A stretch of DNA of 64,000 nt from Malurus cyaneus samueli (Eukaryota; Chordata; Aves; Passeriformes; Maluridae): assembly GCA_009741485.1 (NCBI GenBank), contig CM019227.1, forward strand, positions 17,967,038-18,031,037, read 5' to 3'. This document shows, one piece after another, positions 1 to 12,500 of the stretch. Position numbers and translations under genes: made by a program. Position 1 is the first letter of the stretch. Each line of letters starts with the position of its first letter. The notes below the pieces were generated by a model that was not told where the DNA came from, ran no database searches, and was given only the letters and a program-made list of their open reading frames with translations.

Positions 1-2421
1 AGTATGGGACGGCTCGTAAGGGAAAGGGTCTGGGGTTGGGGGTGTCCAGGGGGCAAGGGCAGCCAGGGGGGCTTCACGCACGGGGAGCGGGGATTGGACA
101 CCCACACCCATCTGCTGCCCGGCTTCTGGCTGGGGCTCTGGGTGGCCCTCCTGGCTACAGCCCGGGACTATCCCAGTTGGTCCCAGAGGGTCCCAGGCAG
201 AGCCAGATGGTCCTAGACAGCTCTAGGTAGCCCTAGGTGCCCATAGATGCTTCTACGTGGTCCTAGGTGGTCCTAGGTGACTCTGCATGGTCCCAGGCAG
301 CTCTAAACGCCCCAGGTGGTCTAAGGCAGTCCTAGATGGTCCAGGGTGGCTCTAGATGCCATAGGTGGTCTTTGACAGCCCTAAAAGATGTCTGATGCAG
401 GGAGCAGGGTAGAAATGAGGGCTCAGGGTGAGCCCAGTAGGATGGGGGGAGTGGAGCTGGACAGCATCCCCTGCCCACCCAAACCCTGCCCCGAGCTCAG
501 CACTGGAATGATTTGGGTTCCAGCCGTCCCTGTGTCCCTGAGGCTCATCCCTGTGTCCCTGTGTCCCTGTGTCCCCTGTCCCTTGCAGGTGCTGGAGGCT
601 CATCCCTGTGTCCCTGTGTCCCTGTGTCCCTGTCCCCTGTCCCTTGCAGGTGCTGGAGGCTCATCCCTGTGTCCCTGTGTCCCTGAGGCTCATCCCTGTG
701 TCCCTGTGTCCCTGTCCCCTGTCCCTTGCAGGTGCTGGAGGCTCACCGGCAGGGGCTGCGGCCGGCCCTGGGCTATGAGCTCAACCCCTGGCTGCTGTGC
801 CTGGCCAACATCCGTGCCTGGAGGGCTGGCTGCCACGGCCAGGTCCACTTCCTCAAGAGAGACCTGTGGAAGGTGAGGGCATCCCCGGGGTTGGGTGTGC
901 TCAGGGCATGGCCAGGGCTCACAATCCATCTCCAGCCTGGTGGCTGCTCACTCCTGCCCCATTCTAACTGCTCCTGGGAGGGGGAAACCATCCTCCTTCC
1001 CAGGGGAACGCAGCCCACGGGCAGCTCTGGGAGAGCTCTGGGTGCTGCTGGCAGGGTCATGGCAGGGATGAGCTGCTCGGGGTGACACGGGGTGCCTGCA
1101 GCCTGAGAATCCACCAGGGAATGTGGGTTCTGGGTGGAGCTGGGGGCAGGAGGGAATCCACCGGGAATGGTGGAGTGCAGGAGGGAATCCACCGGGAATG
1201 TGGGTGCAGGAGGGAATCCACCGGGAATGTGGGTGCAGGAGGGAATCCACCAGGGAATGTGGGTGCAGGAGGGAATCCACCAGGGAATGTGGGTGCAGGA
1301 GGGAATCCACCAGGGAATGTGGGTTTTGGGGGGAATCCACCAGGGAATGCGGGTTCTGGGATAGAGCTGGGGGCAATCCACCAGGGAATGTGAGCTCTGG
1401 GATGGCACTGAAGGAATCCACCAGGGAATGTGGGTTCTGGGTTGTTGCTGGGGACAGGTGTTTTCCAAGAGGTGCTGCCTTCACACCCACACCTCCCCAT
1501 CCCACGTGTGTTGGGATATCTTTGCTCCCTCCAAGGTTCTGGAGATCACCTGCATTTGGGCACTCAGACTCTTCCCCCAGTTCCCCCTCCCTGTTGCTTC
1601 CTTCATTGCCTTCTCCTCTTCTTCCAAGGTGAGCCTTTCTGACTGCCACAACGTGATCGTGTTCCTGGCCCCCAGCGTGGTGAGTCTGGCCCTCACATCC
1701 TGACTTGTCCCAGGCCAGCTTGGGGAGGGTTTCTGTGGAAGAGCGAGGGGATCTGGTGTGGAATGAGGCCAAGGGGGCATTGTGAGTGACTGGTTTGGTG
1801 TTACACTGGATTTATAAAACCATGGGATGTTAAGGTTGGAAAAGTCCTCTGAGATCATCTGAGCCAAACTATTCCCCCAGCACTGCCAAGGCCACCACTG
1901 ACCCCTACCCCAAGTGCCACATCCACACACAGCTTTTAAATCCCTCCAGGGAGTGTGACCCCACCCCTGCCCTGGGCAGCTCTGTCAGTGCCTGACCATC
2001 CTTTCCATGAAGAAACTTTCCCAATATCCAAACTAAACCTCCCCTGGCACAACTTGTGGCCATTTCCTCTTGTCCTGTTGCTCATTCCTTGCTCCAGGTC
2101 CCAGCCTTTCACAGGGCCAGCACCAGCCCCATGTCTTGGCTGATGCCCGAGGAGCTGCCCTGTGATCCCTGGTGGCACTGCCACTCTGTGACCGTGTCCT
2201 AAAGCCACCTGGCTGTGTCTCTCTCTCCCCAGAAACCTCCCTTGGCCACCAAGCTGCTGGCAGAGCTGCCTGATGATGCCCGGGTGGTGGCCGGACGCTT
2301 CCCCTTCCCCTCGTGGACCCCCAGCAGCACCCTGGGCCAGGGGCTGGAGCAGGTCTGGGCCTATGACATGAAGGACGTGCGGCGAGAAGCGCAGGACAGT
2401 GCCCAGGAGGGCCAAAGCTGA
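1..2421 (+). CDS. ANTKMT: Adenine nucleotide translocase lysine N-methyltransferase, 3' part (left end cut)
   Basis: The family (formerly FAM173A) is a seven-beta-strand methyltransferase that methylates a lysine of the mitochondrial ADP/ATP carrier. Three clear coding exons are 732-872 (47 codons), 1629-1679 (17 codons) and 2233-2421 (62 codons plus TGA). All are phase 0 with AG/GT borders. The first exon holds the conserved motif GLRPALGYELNPW, the second VFLAPSV, the third ARVVAGRFPFPSW and VWAYD, in the order known for this protein. Bases 1-15, followed by a GTAAGG donor, may be the end of the preceding exon (it would read GRL before VLEAH), but this is uncertain. The SAM-binding motif I and the N-terminal membrane segment lie off the window. 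AATAAA at 2702-2707 ends the transcript. The gene runs tail to tail with CCDC78, as in human. Confidence 0.9.
230..390. repeat. Degenerate short tandem repeat in ANTKMT intron
   Basis: Imperfect units of roughly 20 bases built around GGTCCTAGGTGG / CTCTAGGTAG. They lie in the intron before the exon at 732. They have no coding sense. Confidence 0.6.
517..731 (+). repeat. Tandem CCCTGTGTC array containing three copies of the splice acceptor
   Basis: The 3' end of the ANTKMT intron is a (CTGTGTCC)-like pyrimidine array. The block CCCTGTCCCTTGCAG plus the next 14 bases of exon occurs three times, with AG at 587-588, 648-649 and 730-731. Only the last copy is followed by the full exon. Confidence 0.85.
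1107..1440. repeat. 29-30 bp minisatellite in ANTKMT intron
   Basis: About ten units of the type GGAATCCACCAGGGAATGTG + GGTGCAGGAG. The outer units are degenerate. Several reading frames stay open across it because of the repeat, not because of coding. Confidence 0.9.
1812..2110 (-). mobile_element. CR1 LINE 3' fragment
   Basis: Antisense CR1 3' region in the last ANTKMT intron. The reverse complement ends in the family's AACCTTAAC/ATCCCATG-type 3' end. It also contains the segment around 'TTTAAATCCCTCCAGG' shared with the copy at 5225. Confidence 0.8.
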
Positions 2422-2701
2422 GCCCAGCCTTGTAAAGCCCAGTCTGAGCCCAGCCTCACTAAGCCTGGCACTGAGGGTCAGAGCTCTCCAGCCCTGGGCT
2501 CAGCTCAGGACAGCGGTGCTTGGCCACAATTTGCCCTGGAGACTCGCAGGGTGGCAGTCCCTCGTTTTTCCAGAGAGTTTGAGTGGAGCCAGGGAGGAGA
2601 GAATCAGAGCTGGAAATCCTGGGGTTCATGCAGGGTTTGAGGGATAAAGCCCCAGTGCCTCTTTCTGCACGATGCTGCTTTATTTCTGTTTAAGTTTTGA
2701 A

Positions 2702-2707
2702 AATAAA
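2702..2707 (+). terminator. Poly(A) signal of ANTKMT
   Basis: AATAAA lies 281 bases after the ANTKMT stop codon. It is followed by a GT/T-rich stretch around 2710-2750, the usual layout of a cleavage site. Confidence 0.75.
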
Positions 2708-2920
2708 GTTTTGGTTGGTTGTTCCTCTGAGGGTTTTTTTTTTCCTTTGCCTTTGAGCTGCTGAGTGGTCCTGGAGTTGGAGCAGCTGCAGTTCCTGGGT
2801 TTGGGCTTTGCTCCACCTTTCCAGCGCAGCTCCAGGAAGGATCAGTTTGGGCCTGCTTGTCTATATAATATTCCATTTTTCCCTCAAACACAGAGGAAAA
2901 TGGGATTTTTTCCACCTCAG

Positions 2921-3140
2921 AATCACAGAATGGTTTGGATTGGAAGGGACTTAAAGCTCCATGGCAGGGACACCTTTCACTGTCCCAGGCTGCTCCAAGC
3001 CCCAATGTCCAGCCTGGTCTTGGACACTGCCAGGGATCCAGGGGCAGCCACAGCTTCTCTGGGCACCCTGTGCCAGGGCCTCCCCACCCTCCCAGTGAAA
3101 GAGCAGCTCATCCCTTTATCCAGCCCCAGAACTGGGCCAG
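2921..3140 (-). mobile_element. CR1 LINE 3' fragment
   Basis: Starts with AATCACAGAATGGTTTGG, the reverse complement of the CR1 terminal octamer repeat. It continues with the shared block CCAGGGATCCAGGGGCAGCC. It lies between the ends of ANTKMT and CCDC78. Confidence 0.85.
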
Positions 3141-3510
3141 CCTTGGCTCCATCCCACGGGAGCTGCGAGGGCAGTGAGGAGGGAGCAGCCCTCGGTCCAG
3201 ATCCAGATCTCATCCAGGGGATATGCAACAGCAGGAGCAAACCAGCAATGAAAAGCTGCCTGGGAGCCTGCCCCGTGTCCAGGGTGTGCTCAGGGAAGAG
3301 CAGAATTCCTGCACCGGTGGGTGGCCAGGGACAGCAGGACAGGGACAGATTGACACAGTTGTGACATTTCAGTCCTGTGAAACTCAGACCAGGAGCACCG
3401 AGTGTTTCCCTCCTGTTGGCAGCTCCCAGGCAGGGGAGGATCCTTTCCTGGCAGTCCATGGAGCACAGAGCTCCTCCCCTGGAACACCACTGTCCCCAGG
3501 GTTGGCTCTG

Positions 3511-6500
3511 CTATGGCTGGTGGCCGGTGCTGGCCCCGGGGGCGTGGGGCACCTCGCTGCCCTCAGCACTCCTCAGCTGCAGGATCTCCTGCTTGTACCT
3601 GCGGGGAAAGGCCACTGACAGTGCCTGGGTGTTCCTCAGCCTGGCACATGGATCCCACAGCCTTTGCCAAGGAAAAGGGGTCCATGGGCTGTGCCAGGTA
3701 AGGGCTGAGCCTGAGCTGAGCTCACGGCCGGAGCAGGGGGGTCCTGCCCTGACAGACCCTGCCCTGCCCTTCCCAGCTTTTCTCCCTGCTCCAGGGCATG
3801 ATGGGCTGGGGAGAGAGGAGCATAGATCGGGTGCTGCTGGGGGGCCTTGATTAGAACCTGTGATAAAAACCCCTAAAGTTTCAGGCTTTAGATTTTAGAT
3901 TCCTGTGGAGGTTCCAGGGAGAGCTCAGAGCCCCTTGCAGGGCCTAAAGGGGATCCAGGAGAGCTGGAGAGGGACTGGGGACAAGGGATGGAGGGACAGG
4001 ACACAGGGAATGGCTTCCCAGTGCCAGAGGGCAGGGATGGATGGGATATTGGGAAGGAATTGTTCCCTGGGAGGGTGGGGAGGTCCTGGCACAGGGTGCC
4101 CAGAGAAGCTGTGGCTGCCCCTGGATCCCTGGCAGTGCCCAAGGCCAGGCTGGACAGGGCTTGGAGCAGCCTGGGATAGTGGAAGGTGTCCCTGCACATG
4201 GCAGGGGTGGGATGGGATGAAATTTTATGTCCCTTCCAACCCTTCCATTCCATGATTCTGATTCCTCCCAAGCATGGCTGAGCAGGGAAGGGCACGGGTG
4301 GCTGGGCATGTGTGTCCAAGGTGGTGGCAGCTGCCTGCCCAGCTGGAGGAGCTGCAGGACATGGGCTGTGCTGTGGCAGGGCCAGCAGTGGGCACCGAGC
4401 CCAGGAGGGGACACGGGAGCAGGAGGGGGAGCCCCCATCTCACCTGGCAAGGTGCTGATCGATGTATTCCTGCAGCTCCGACACCTGCTCCTCTGCCACC
4501 ACTGCCCGAGCCAGCAGCTGGCTTCTCTGCTGCTCCAGCTCCTCCTGGAGGGGCAAAAAACCACAGGGAAAACATGGAGATAATGTGGAGAAAATGTGGA
4601 GAAAACAGGGAGAAAACATGGGGAAAACAGGGAAAAACAGGGAGAAAACATGGAGAAAATGAGAAGAAAATGAGAAACCATGGAGAAAATGAGGAGAAAC
4701 CATGGAGAAAACATGGAAAAAATGTGGAGAAAATAGGGAGAAAACAAAGAGAAATCATTGAGAAAATGGGAAAAAAGGTGGAGAAAATAGGGAGAAAACA
4801 AGGAGAAATCATCGAGAAAATGGGAAAACATGGAGAAAACAGAAAACATGGAGAAAATGGAGAAAATGTGGAGAAAACATGGATAAAATGGAGAAGACAG
4901 AAAATGAGGAGAAAACATGGAGAAAACAGCAAACGGAGAAAACTGAGAAAATGTGGAGGAAACAGGGAGATAACGTGGAGAAAATGGAGATCTGTGAGGT
5001 GGGAGTGATGCTGCTCAGCCCCTCTCTGCTGGGTCAGGCTGCCCACTTGCCCATCCCTGCAGCCTCTCAGCCACAGCGTGTCCCTTTTTTGGTCACAGAG
5101 ATGCCCCCATTGCAGGTGCTCAGTTTGGCATCCCCAGGATGGTGGAAGGGAAGGGCACGGTGTAAAGTGAAGATCCCTGCCCCAGCAGGAACCAGGCTGG
5201 GGAGGTGACTGAGATCCAGCCCAGAACCACGGAATCATGGAATTGTGTAGGTTGGGAAAGCCCACAAGGATAACCAAGTCCAGGTGTTAACCCAGCACTG
5301 CCAGGCCACCACTGACCCATGTCCCCAAGTGCCACACACACACGTGGCTTTTAAATCCCTCCAGGGTTGGTGACCCCACCACTGCCCTGAGCAGCTGTGC
5401 CAGTGCCTGACCACCCTTTCCATGAAGGAATTTTCCCAATATCTACCCTGTCCCTCCCCTGGCCCAGCCTGAGGCCGTTCCCTCTCCTCCTGTCCCTGTT
5501 CCCGGAGCAGAGCCCGACCCCCCCGGCTGTCCCCTCCTGTCAGGGAGTTGTTCAGAGCCACAAGGTCCCCCCGAAGCCTCCTTTGCTCCAGGCTGAGCCC
5601 CTTTCCCAGCTCCTTCAGCTGCTCCTGGGGCTCCAGACCCTTCCTCAGCTCCGTTCCCTTCCCTGGACACGTTCCAGCCCCTCAAGATCTTTCCTGTCAT
5701 GAGGTGCCCAGAACTGACTGGAGTGGAGGTGTCCCAGCACTGCCATCTCAGGGGGACAATCAGCCCCAGAGATGAAATGTGGGCTCTTTCCTTGAACAGC
5801 AGGGACAGCAGAGCCCTGAGACATCTCCAGCAGGGACCTGCTGGCATCTCTGGGTGGGCTGAGGCCAAAGGCCCAGCGAGGCTCCATGGAAAGGGATCCC
5901 CAGGGAATGGTCCCGGCCCCGAGGCTGCCACAGCTCCAGGAGCGTTTGGACAGCGCTGCCAGGGATGCACAGGGTGGGATTGTTGGGGGGTCTGGGTAGG
6001 GCCAGGGGTTGGATCCATGATCCCTGTGGATGCCTTCCCTTCCCTTCCCTTCCCTTCCCTTCCCTTCCCTTCCCTTCCCTTCCCTTCCCTTCCCACTTGG
6101 AATGTTCTGTGGCTCCATGGAATTTCCCCTGCAGCCTGGAGCAGCCCCAGGGCAGATTCTGGCTGAGGTGTGTCAGGGATGAGTTTTGGGTCCCGTGGCT
6201 GTTCCAGACCTTTACCTGGGTGTTGTGTGTGAACTCCCGGAGCTGCTTCCGGAGCTCTGCCCAGCCCTGCTCGTCCAGCTGCCTGGCACAGGAGAGCTCA
6301 TTGGGATCATTTGGATCAGAACCACACCCAGCCCCTCCAGGGCTCACCCACAGCTCATCCCCATCCCACCCTGATCCCCAGCGCTGATGCCCAAAGGGGA
6401 ACAAAGATGTTCCCCAGGGCACACAGCACCATCCCTGCACCCTTGTGCCCACCGGGCTGTTCCAAACCCCATCCCTGAGCCCTGGATGTGCTGGGAATGG

Positions 6501-9500
6501 GGAGCCATCAGCACCAAGGGCTGGATGTGCTGGGAATGGGGAGCCAGCAGCACCAAGGGCTGGATGTGCTGGGAATGGGGAGCCATCAGCACCAAGGGCT
6601 GGATGTGCTGGGAATGGGGAGCCAGCAGCACCAAGGGCTGGATGTGCTGGGAATGGGGAGCCATCAGCACCAAGGGCTGGATGTGCTGGGAATGGGGAGC
6701 CATCAGCACCAAGGGCTGGATGTGCTGGGAATGGGGAGCCATCAGCACCAAGGGCTGGCCCGTGCCCTGCTCGGAGCTGGGAGCTGTCTGTCTGTTCTGA
6801 TCAGCGAGCACCCTGGTGTGCTCACAGCCCTTCCCAGCCTGTGCCAGCCTCTGGGCACAGACACAGGGCACATCAGGTGCTCTGAGGGGGAGCTGGGGCT
6901 GTGGGAAGGAGCAGGAACGAGGGCATTGTGTCCCCGGAGAGTTCCCCGGCCGCGGGAGATCCTGGCTGGGGTTTGCGGGAGCAGGGGGAGAAGGGAACAA
7001 TGAACGGGGTGCAGCACAAAGGGATTGTGAGACCCACAGCATGGGGGGTGCATGGACCTGGGCTTGGGGGTCTCTCCCCACCCAAACCCATCCTGGGAAA
7101 GGTGAGGAGCAGCAGGAATTGGGGCTGAAGAGCTGCAGGAACACCAGGATTCCTGTCTCTGGCTGGAGGAACGAGGTAACAGCAGGGATTAACCCATCAG
7201 TGCTGAAGTGTGTGGGGTCTTGTGGCAGTTGAAAACCCTAAATGAAGAGATGCATCACTGAAATGCAGGCTGTGGTCTTTCCATGCCTCGCTCCTGCCCA
7301 AATCACTGCATTTACTCACGGACCACTGCTATTTTCAGTGTGGAAAACGTGGCACAGGCTGGTGGAGGCTCAGGTTTGTGCCTGAGACACCCATCCAGAG
7401 CCCAGGGCTCTGGCACTGACCCCTCCTTGTCGCTGACATCCAGCTAATGGAATATCTGACGTGTTTGCTAGGTGACCACATCTCCTAAAAGGCTGAAAAA
7501 ACCCAGCTCAGGTTTCTCCTGCACTCTGTTCCACCCCTCCACAGATGTAGCTGGTTGAACTTAGCAGGATAATGGAGCAGGGGAAGAGTCCCATCAAAAA
7601 TCAGCAATTCCAGGGCTTCTTGGGAGACCAGGGAGACCTCAGGACAGTGGCATGAAGGGTTCCAGCCCAACTCCTGCGCCAAGGAGGAAAAACATCCCAA
7701 ACTGGTGGTGTCCCACAGACCTTTCCCAAGTTGTGATCCACCAAAGCTCTTGGGCACGAGTTAAACTTTGGGTTTTACAGAGGTCAGCAGGGTTAAAAAC
7801 ATGATTAAATCAAATATGTGCTTAAGAGCTTTGTTGGATCAAGGCCCAGTGACCACCCCTGCTCCCGCAGGAAGCGCTGGCTGAGGGGACAGCTGCCTCT
7901 TCTTCCCAGAGCAGCTCCCTTTCCCTCCAGCCCGGCAAGAAATACCCGACAATGCACACATTAATGAGAATTTGGGATGACTGATGTCCCAAGAAACAAA
8001 CAGTGCTTACTGCTCTCGAGGCACTGGGAAGGCAGAGGCTTCCTTCAGGCTTTTCTGGAGGCAAAGGAAGAACAGAATTCCTGTGAACATGAACCCATTG
8101 CAATCCCAGATCCTGCCACTTTCAGAGAAATCAGGGAATCATGGAAGGGGTTGGGTTGGAAGGGACATTAATGATGATCCCATCCCACCCCCTGCCATGG
8201 CAGGAATTCCTTCCTTATCCAATCGAAATCTCTCCTCTTAGTTTAAATCCATTCCCTTTGTGCTGTTACTATCTGCCCGTGGAAAAAGTCATTGCCCCTC
8301 TCTCCTGTAAGGCCCCTTGGAAGTGGCTCCCACAGCCACCAGTTCCCTGGGAATGATGGGCTGTAGAATTTGAAGGGTTTGAGTCTCCCATCCTCTGACT
8401 TTTTAAATAAATGCATTCTATACAAATCAAGAGACACATCTGCCCAGCGGGAGGACATTCCCCCATCCCTGGCAGTGTCCAAGGCCAGGTTGGACAGGGC
8501 TTGGAGCAGCCTGGGACAGTGGGAGGTGTCCCTGCCCATGGCAGGGGTGGGATGGGGATTTATGGGATTGGGATGGGATGGAATCCATGAGATTTGTGAT
8601 GGGATTTGGGATGAATGGGATGGGATGGGATGGGATGGGATGGATTTTAATATCCCTTCCAACCCAAACCATTCCATGATTCCATGACATGGAGATGACT
8701 GGTGTGTTCCCTGTCTGTGCCATGGGCACACCAAACCCCTGGGGACATGGTGGGTGTGGCACTTGGGGACAGGGGTGTTGGGGGAACAGTTGGGCTCGAT
8801 GGTCTGAGAGGGCTTCTCCAACCTCACCAATCCCATAAACGCCTGAGGAAGGGGCTGGATCTGTGCCTTAAGAAACTCTTCCCACTGACCCAGAGCCGCC
8901 CACCTTCTCCAGCTCCCAGAGCTGCCTCTCCAGCTTCGCCTTCTCCTCGCGCAGCCGGTTCAGCTCCCGGGAGCTGTTTGTCAGCAGCTCCGTGTCTGTG
9001 ATGGCAAAGTGGAGCTCGGCAGGACCACAATCCACGGAGCTGCTCCCCAGGGAGCGGAGCTGCTCCCGCTGCAGCCTGGAACGAGCCACTGGGGTCAGTC
9101 CCTGCTCCTTTGGGAGCCCTGGGCAGCTCCTGGAGCTGCCATTCCCTGGGAGCCGCTGGCTCTGGTCACCTGCAGAGGACAAGCAGGAGAGCCCGGCAGC
9201 ACTGGGAGAGGCTGCTGGCAGAGCTGCTGAGGGGAGCTGCTCCTCGAGCTAAATGTGGCTGCTCGAGCACAAGCATTTCTGCTGCTTCCCACAGCCCAAG
9301 CTGCCGGAGAGCTGAGAGCGCTGCAGGGACGGGCTGGGAGGTGGAGCTATTTGTGGTACCTCTGCATTTCCACAGCACCCAGCGTGGGCTGGAGCTCTCA
9401 CCCTGCCTTTGGAGTGGGAGGAACATATGTGCAGAGCGGCTCGGCGGGGCCCAGAGCACCCGGACAGGCAGCTGCAGGCAGCTGATCCCGGATTGCCAGG

Positions 9501-12500
9501 GGCAGGGAGGGAAATGTGTGCTCCAGCTCCTCTGCTCCGCTGGGAGCCACGTGTGCCTCCTGCCAGGACAGGGGATGGCTGCTCTGGGGCTTTTCCACTC
9601 AGCCCAGGGGGAACAGGGGGCTGAGATTTACCCATAGGCGATCAGAAGGTTCTCGTGCTTCTTGGCCAAGTCCTTCAGGCGTTTCCTGTAGCTGCGAGCT
9701 GCCCGAGCCAGCTGCTCCTCCCGGGATTTGTAGGAAGCACGGATATCCCTGAGCATCCTGTCCACAAAGAGCTTCATGGCAGCCTGGCTGGCCGGGGCCT
9801 TGCTGTGTCCTGGCACACTGCTGGCTTTGCTGTCCATGTACTTCTGTGAATGTAGAGAGGGGAAATCCATGGGGAACGGCTTCCCAGAGGACAGGGATGG
9901 ATGGGATATCGGGAAGGAATTGTTCCCTGTGAGGGTAGGGAGGCCCTGGCACAGGGTGCCCAGAGAAGCTGTGGCTGCCCCTGGATCCCTGGCAGTGCCC
10001 AAGGCCAGGCTGGACAGGGCTTGGAGCAGCCTGGGACAGTGGAAGTCCCTGTCCATGGCAGGGGTGGGATGTGATGACATTCAAATTCCTTTCCCACCTA
10101 AAGCATTCCATGATCCTGTGCCAGCCTTTCTCTGCACCCAGATTTTCTGTATGTCCTCACAAAATGATTGTGAGTTTCTGCTGGGACTTTTTTTGGTCAG
10201 GTTACAGGGATTAAAAGACCCCTTTCTTCAGTTATTTACTCGAATTTATTGGCTGCAGCCTAGAAGAGGAGGGTGCCAACATGGAGAGACCTGAGGAAAC
10301 AGCTGGAGCTGTGTCAGGGAGGTTTGTTGGAGATCAGGGAAAGGTTCTTCTGTCCCCAGAGGGTGCTGGCACTGCCCAGGCTCCCCAGGGAATGGTCCCG
10401 GCCCCGAGGCTGCCACAGCTCCAGGAGCGTTTGGACAGCGCTGCCAGGGATGGACAGGGTGGGATTGTTGGGGGGGCTGTGCAGGGCCAGGGACTGGATC
10501 CATGATCCCTGTGGGTCCCTCCAGCTCAGGATATTCCATGGTTCTGTGACACTCATGGCACCCACCGCCACGTCCCCGATGTACCGTGCCAGCCGTGCCC
10601 GATATTCCTCGTTGAGCTCCTTCAGCCGCAGCTGCAGCCGCGCGTTCTCTGCCTCCACCTCCTGCAGCTGGTTCTGGGACGTGAGCAGCACCTGGCACAG
10701 CAAACAAAACCCTGCTGTCCCGATCCTTCAGCCAAGGAGGGAGAGCTGAGGAGCTCCAGGAGAGTAGTGGGACTTCATCTCCAGATATTTGGCTTCACCA
10801 GATCTGGGGAGGTCCTGGATTTTTAGAGGAACCCACTGGGAATGTTTATAATCCCCATTCCCCTGCTGCCTTCTGTCATTTGCCACCCCCCACCCCAGCG
10901 ATTCCACCAACTCCTTCTGAAAACCAGCAAACAGAATTCCTCCCACCGCCTTTGCAAGCCGTGCTTCCACCACGTGCAGAGGGAAATGCACGGAGAGAAC
11001 CTGGGCGTGCCGAGTTCCCTGGAGAGGAACAGGGGCTGGAGCACTGGACCCAAGCCCTGCCCGCTCAGAAGGAGCACGTGGAGCCCAAGGAGGTGCAAGG
11101 CAGCCTGTCCTCACCGCTGACTGCTCCGCCAGCCTGTTCCGCGTGTCCCCGATTGCTCCCTTTGCTTCCTGCAGCTCCTTCCCCAGTGCCAGCCTGGACA
11201 GGAAGAAGCTGGGTTTGTTCAAAGCCCCAAAACTTCTGCTCCCGGATCCTTGAAAGTGCACAAGACCAGGAAGGATGTGGCTTGGAGCACCCTGGGATAA
11301 TGGAAGGTGTCCCTGCCCATGACAGGGGTGGGATGGGATGAGCTTTAAGGTTCCTTCCAACCCAAACCATTCTGAGATTCTGTGATTCCCCACAGATCCA
11401 ACACAGCCAGCTTTGGGAAGAAAATCACTTTGGAATGACAGAAATGTCCCAGCAGCAGTTGCCATCCCCCAAATGTTTGTGCCACAAAAGCAGTGCCACA
11501 AAACCTCTCCCCACCCAGGGTGAACACCCTCCACAGCTCAGAGGGTCAAGCCCTGCGGTGTCCCTGCTGGGCCAGCATTTCCTGGGACATCAACCCCATC
11601 CCAAGGTGATGGAAATCCCACTGCAGGGGTAAGGGCTGGGCTGGATTCATCCCTGGGCTGTCAGACATTTGCTGTGTGCCACAAAGGGCGGGTTTCCAAG
11701 GTGCCCCTGAACACCACCAACTTTATGCCAACAGCTGACTCTGAAGAGCCCTGAAAACATCAGGTTTTCCTTCCAGGTCTCACTTCTTCCACGGATGGAT
11801 CGTCATTCCTTCCCTGCACCCACCAAAGGCCGGCTGGCTCCTCTGCTGCTCCCATGGATCAAACCCTGCTGCCCCAGAAATGCCAGGCTGGGCACAGGGA
11901 CGTGCCCCCAGCACTCACACTTGCTCCTCCAGCTTCTGCTGCTGCTCATCGTGGGTTTTCTTCAGCTTCTCAAGCTCCACTTCTATGTGATCCTGGTTTC
12001 CAAGCAACTGAGGGACAAACGAAGAGGAAGATGAGGCAGAAGGCTGAGAGAGGAGAGGACAAACCTTGAGCTGAGCAGAGACACGCTGGGGAAGGACTGG
12101 TTTGACTGGGAGGAACTGGTGCCCTGCAGGAGCAGCATGTGAGGGGCAGGCAGGGCACGTGGAGGTGCCCACGTGTGGCTCTCCCCAGGGAAGTGCTCAC
12201 GTTGAGAGCAGGATTCCCAGCAGGAGCCGGTGGCGGAGCCCAAGCTGGTTCCACAGAGGCTGCAGATGGGGAGGAGGCAGGGACCAGCTCTGTGCTCTCA
12301 GCTTTGGGTGCTGCATCACCCCCAGCTTTCTCAATGTGAGAAAGAAGGGAAAAAAAGTATCCTCTGCACTTGTGGAATTCTAAACCCCTTCATGTGCTCC
12401 CCCTGATGGGGCACGGCCCAAGGGTGCCACCCCTGCCCTCCCTCAGCTCCTGCCAGCACATCTGGAGCTATTCCCATCCCCTTTTGCGACTGCAGAGTTT

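Noticed and set aside
1082..1468. Open frames across the 29-30 bp repeat
   Set aside because: Intronic minisatellite; frames do not join the ANTKMT exons.
3944..5277. Minus-strand frames rich in Phe/Ser (324 and 350 aa)
   Set aside because: Translation of the purine-rich tandem repeat and CR1. Only the small CCDC78 exon at 4444-4544 within it is real.
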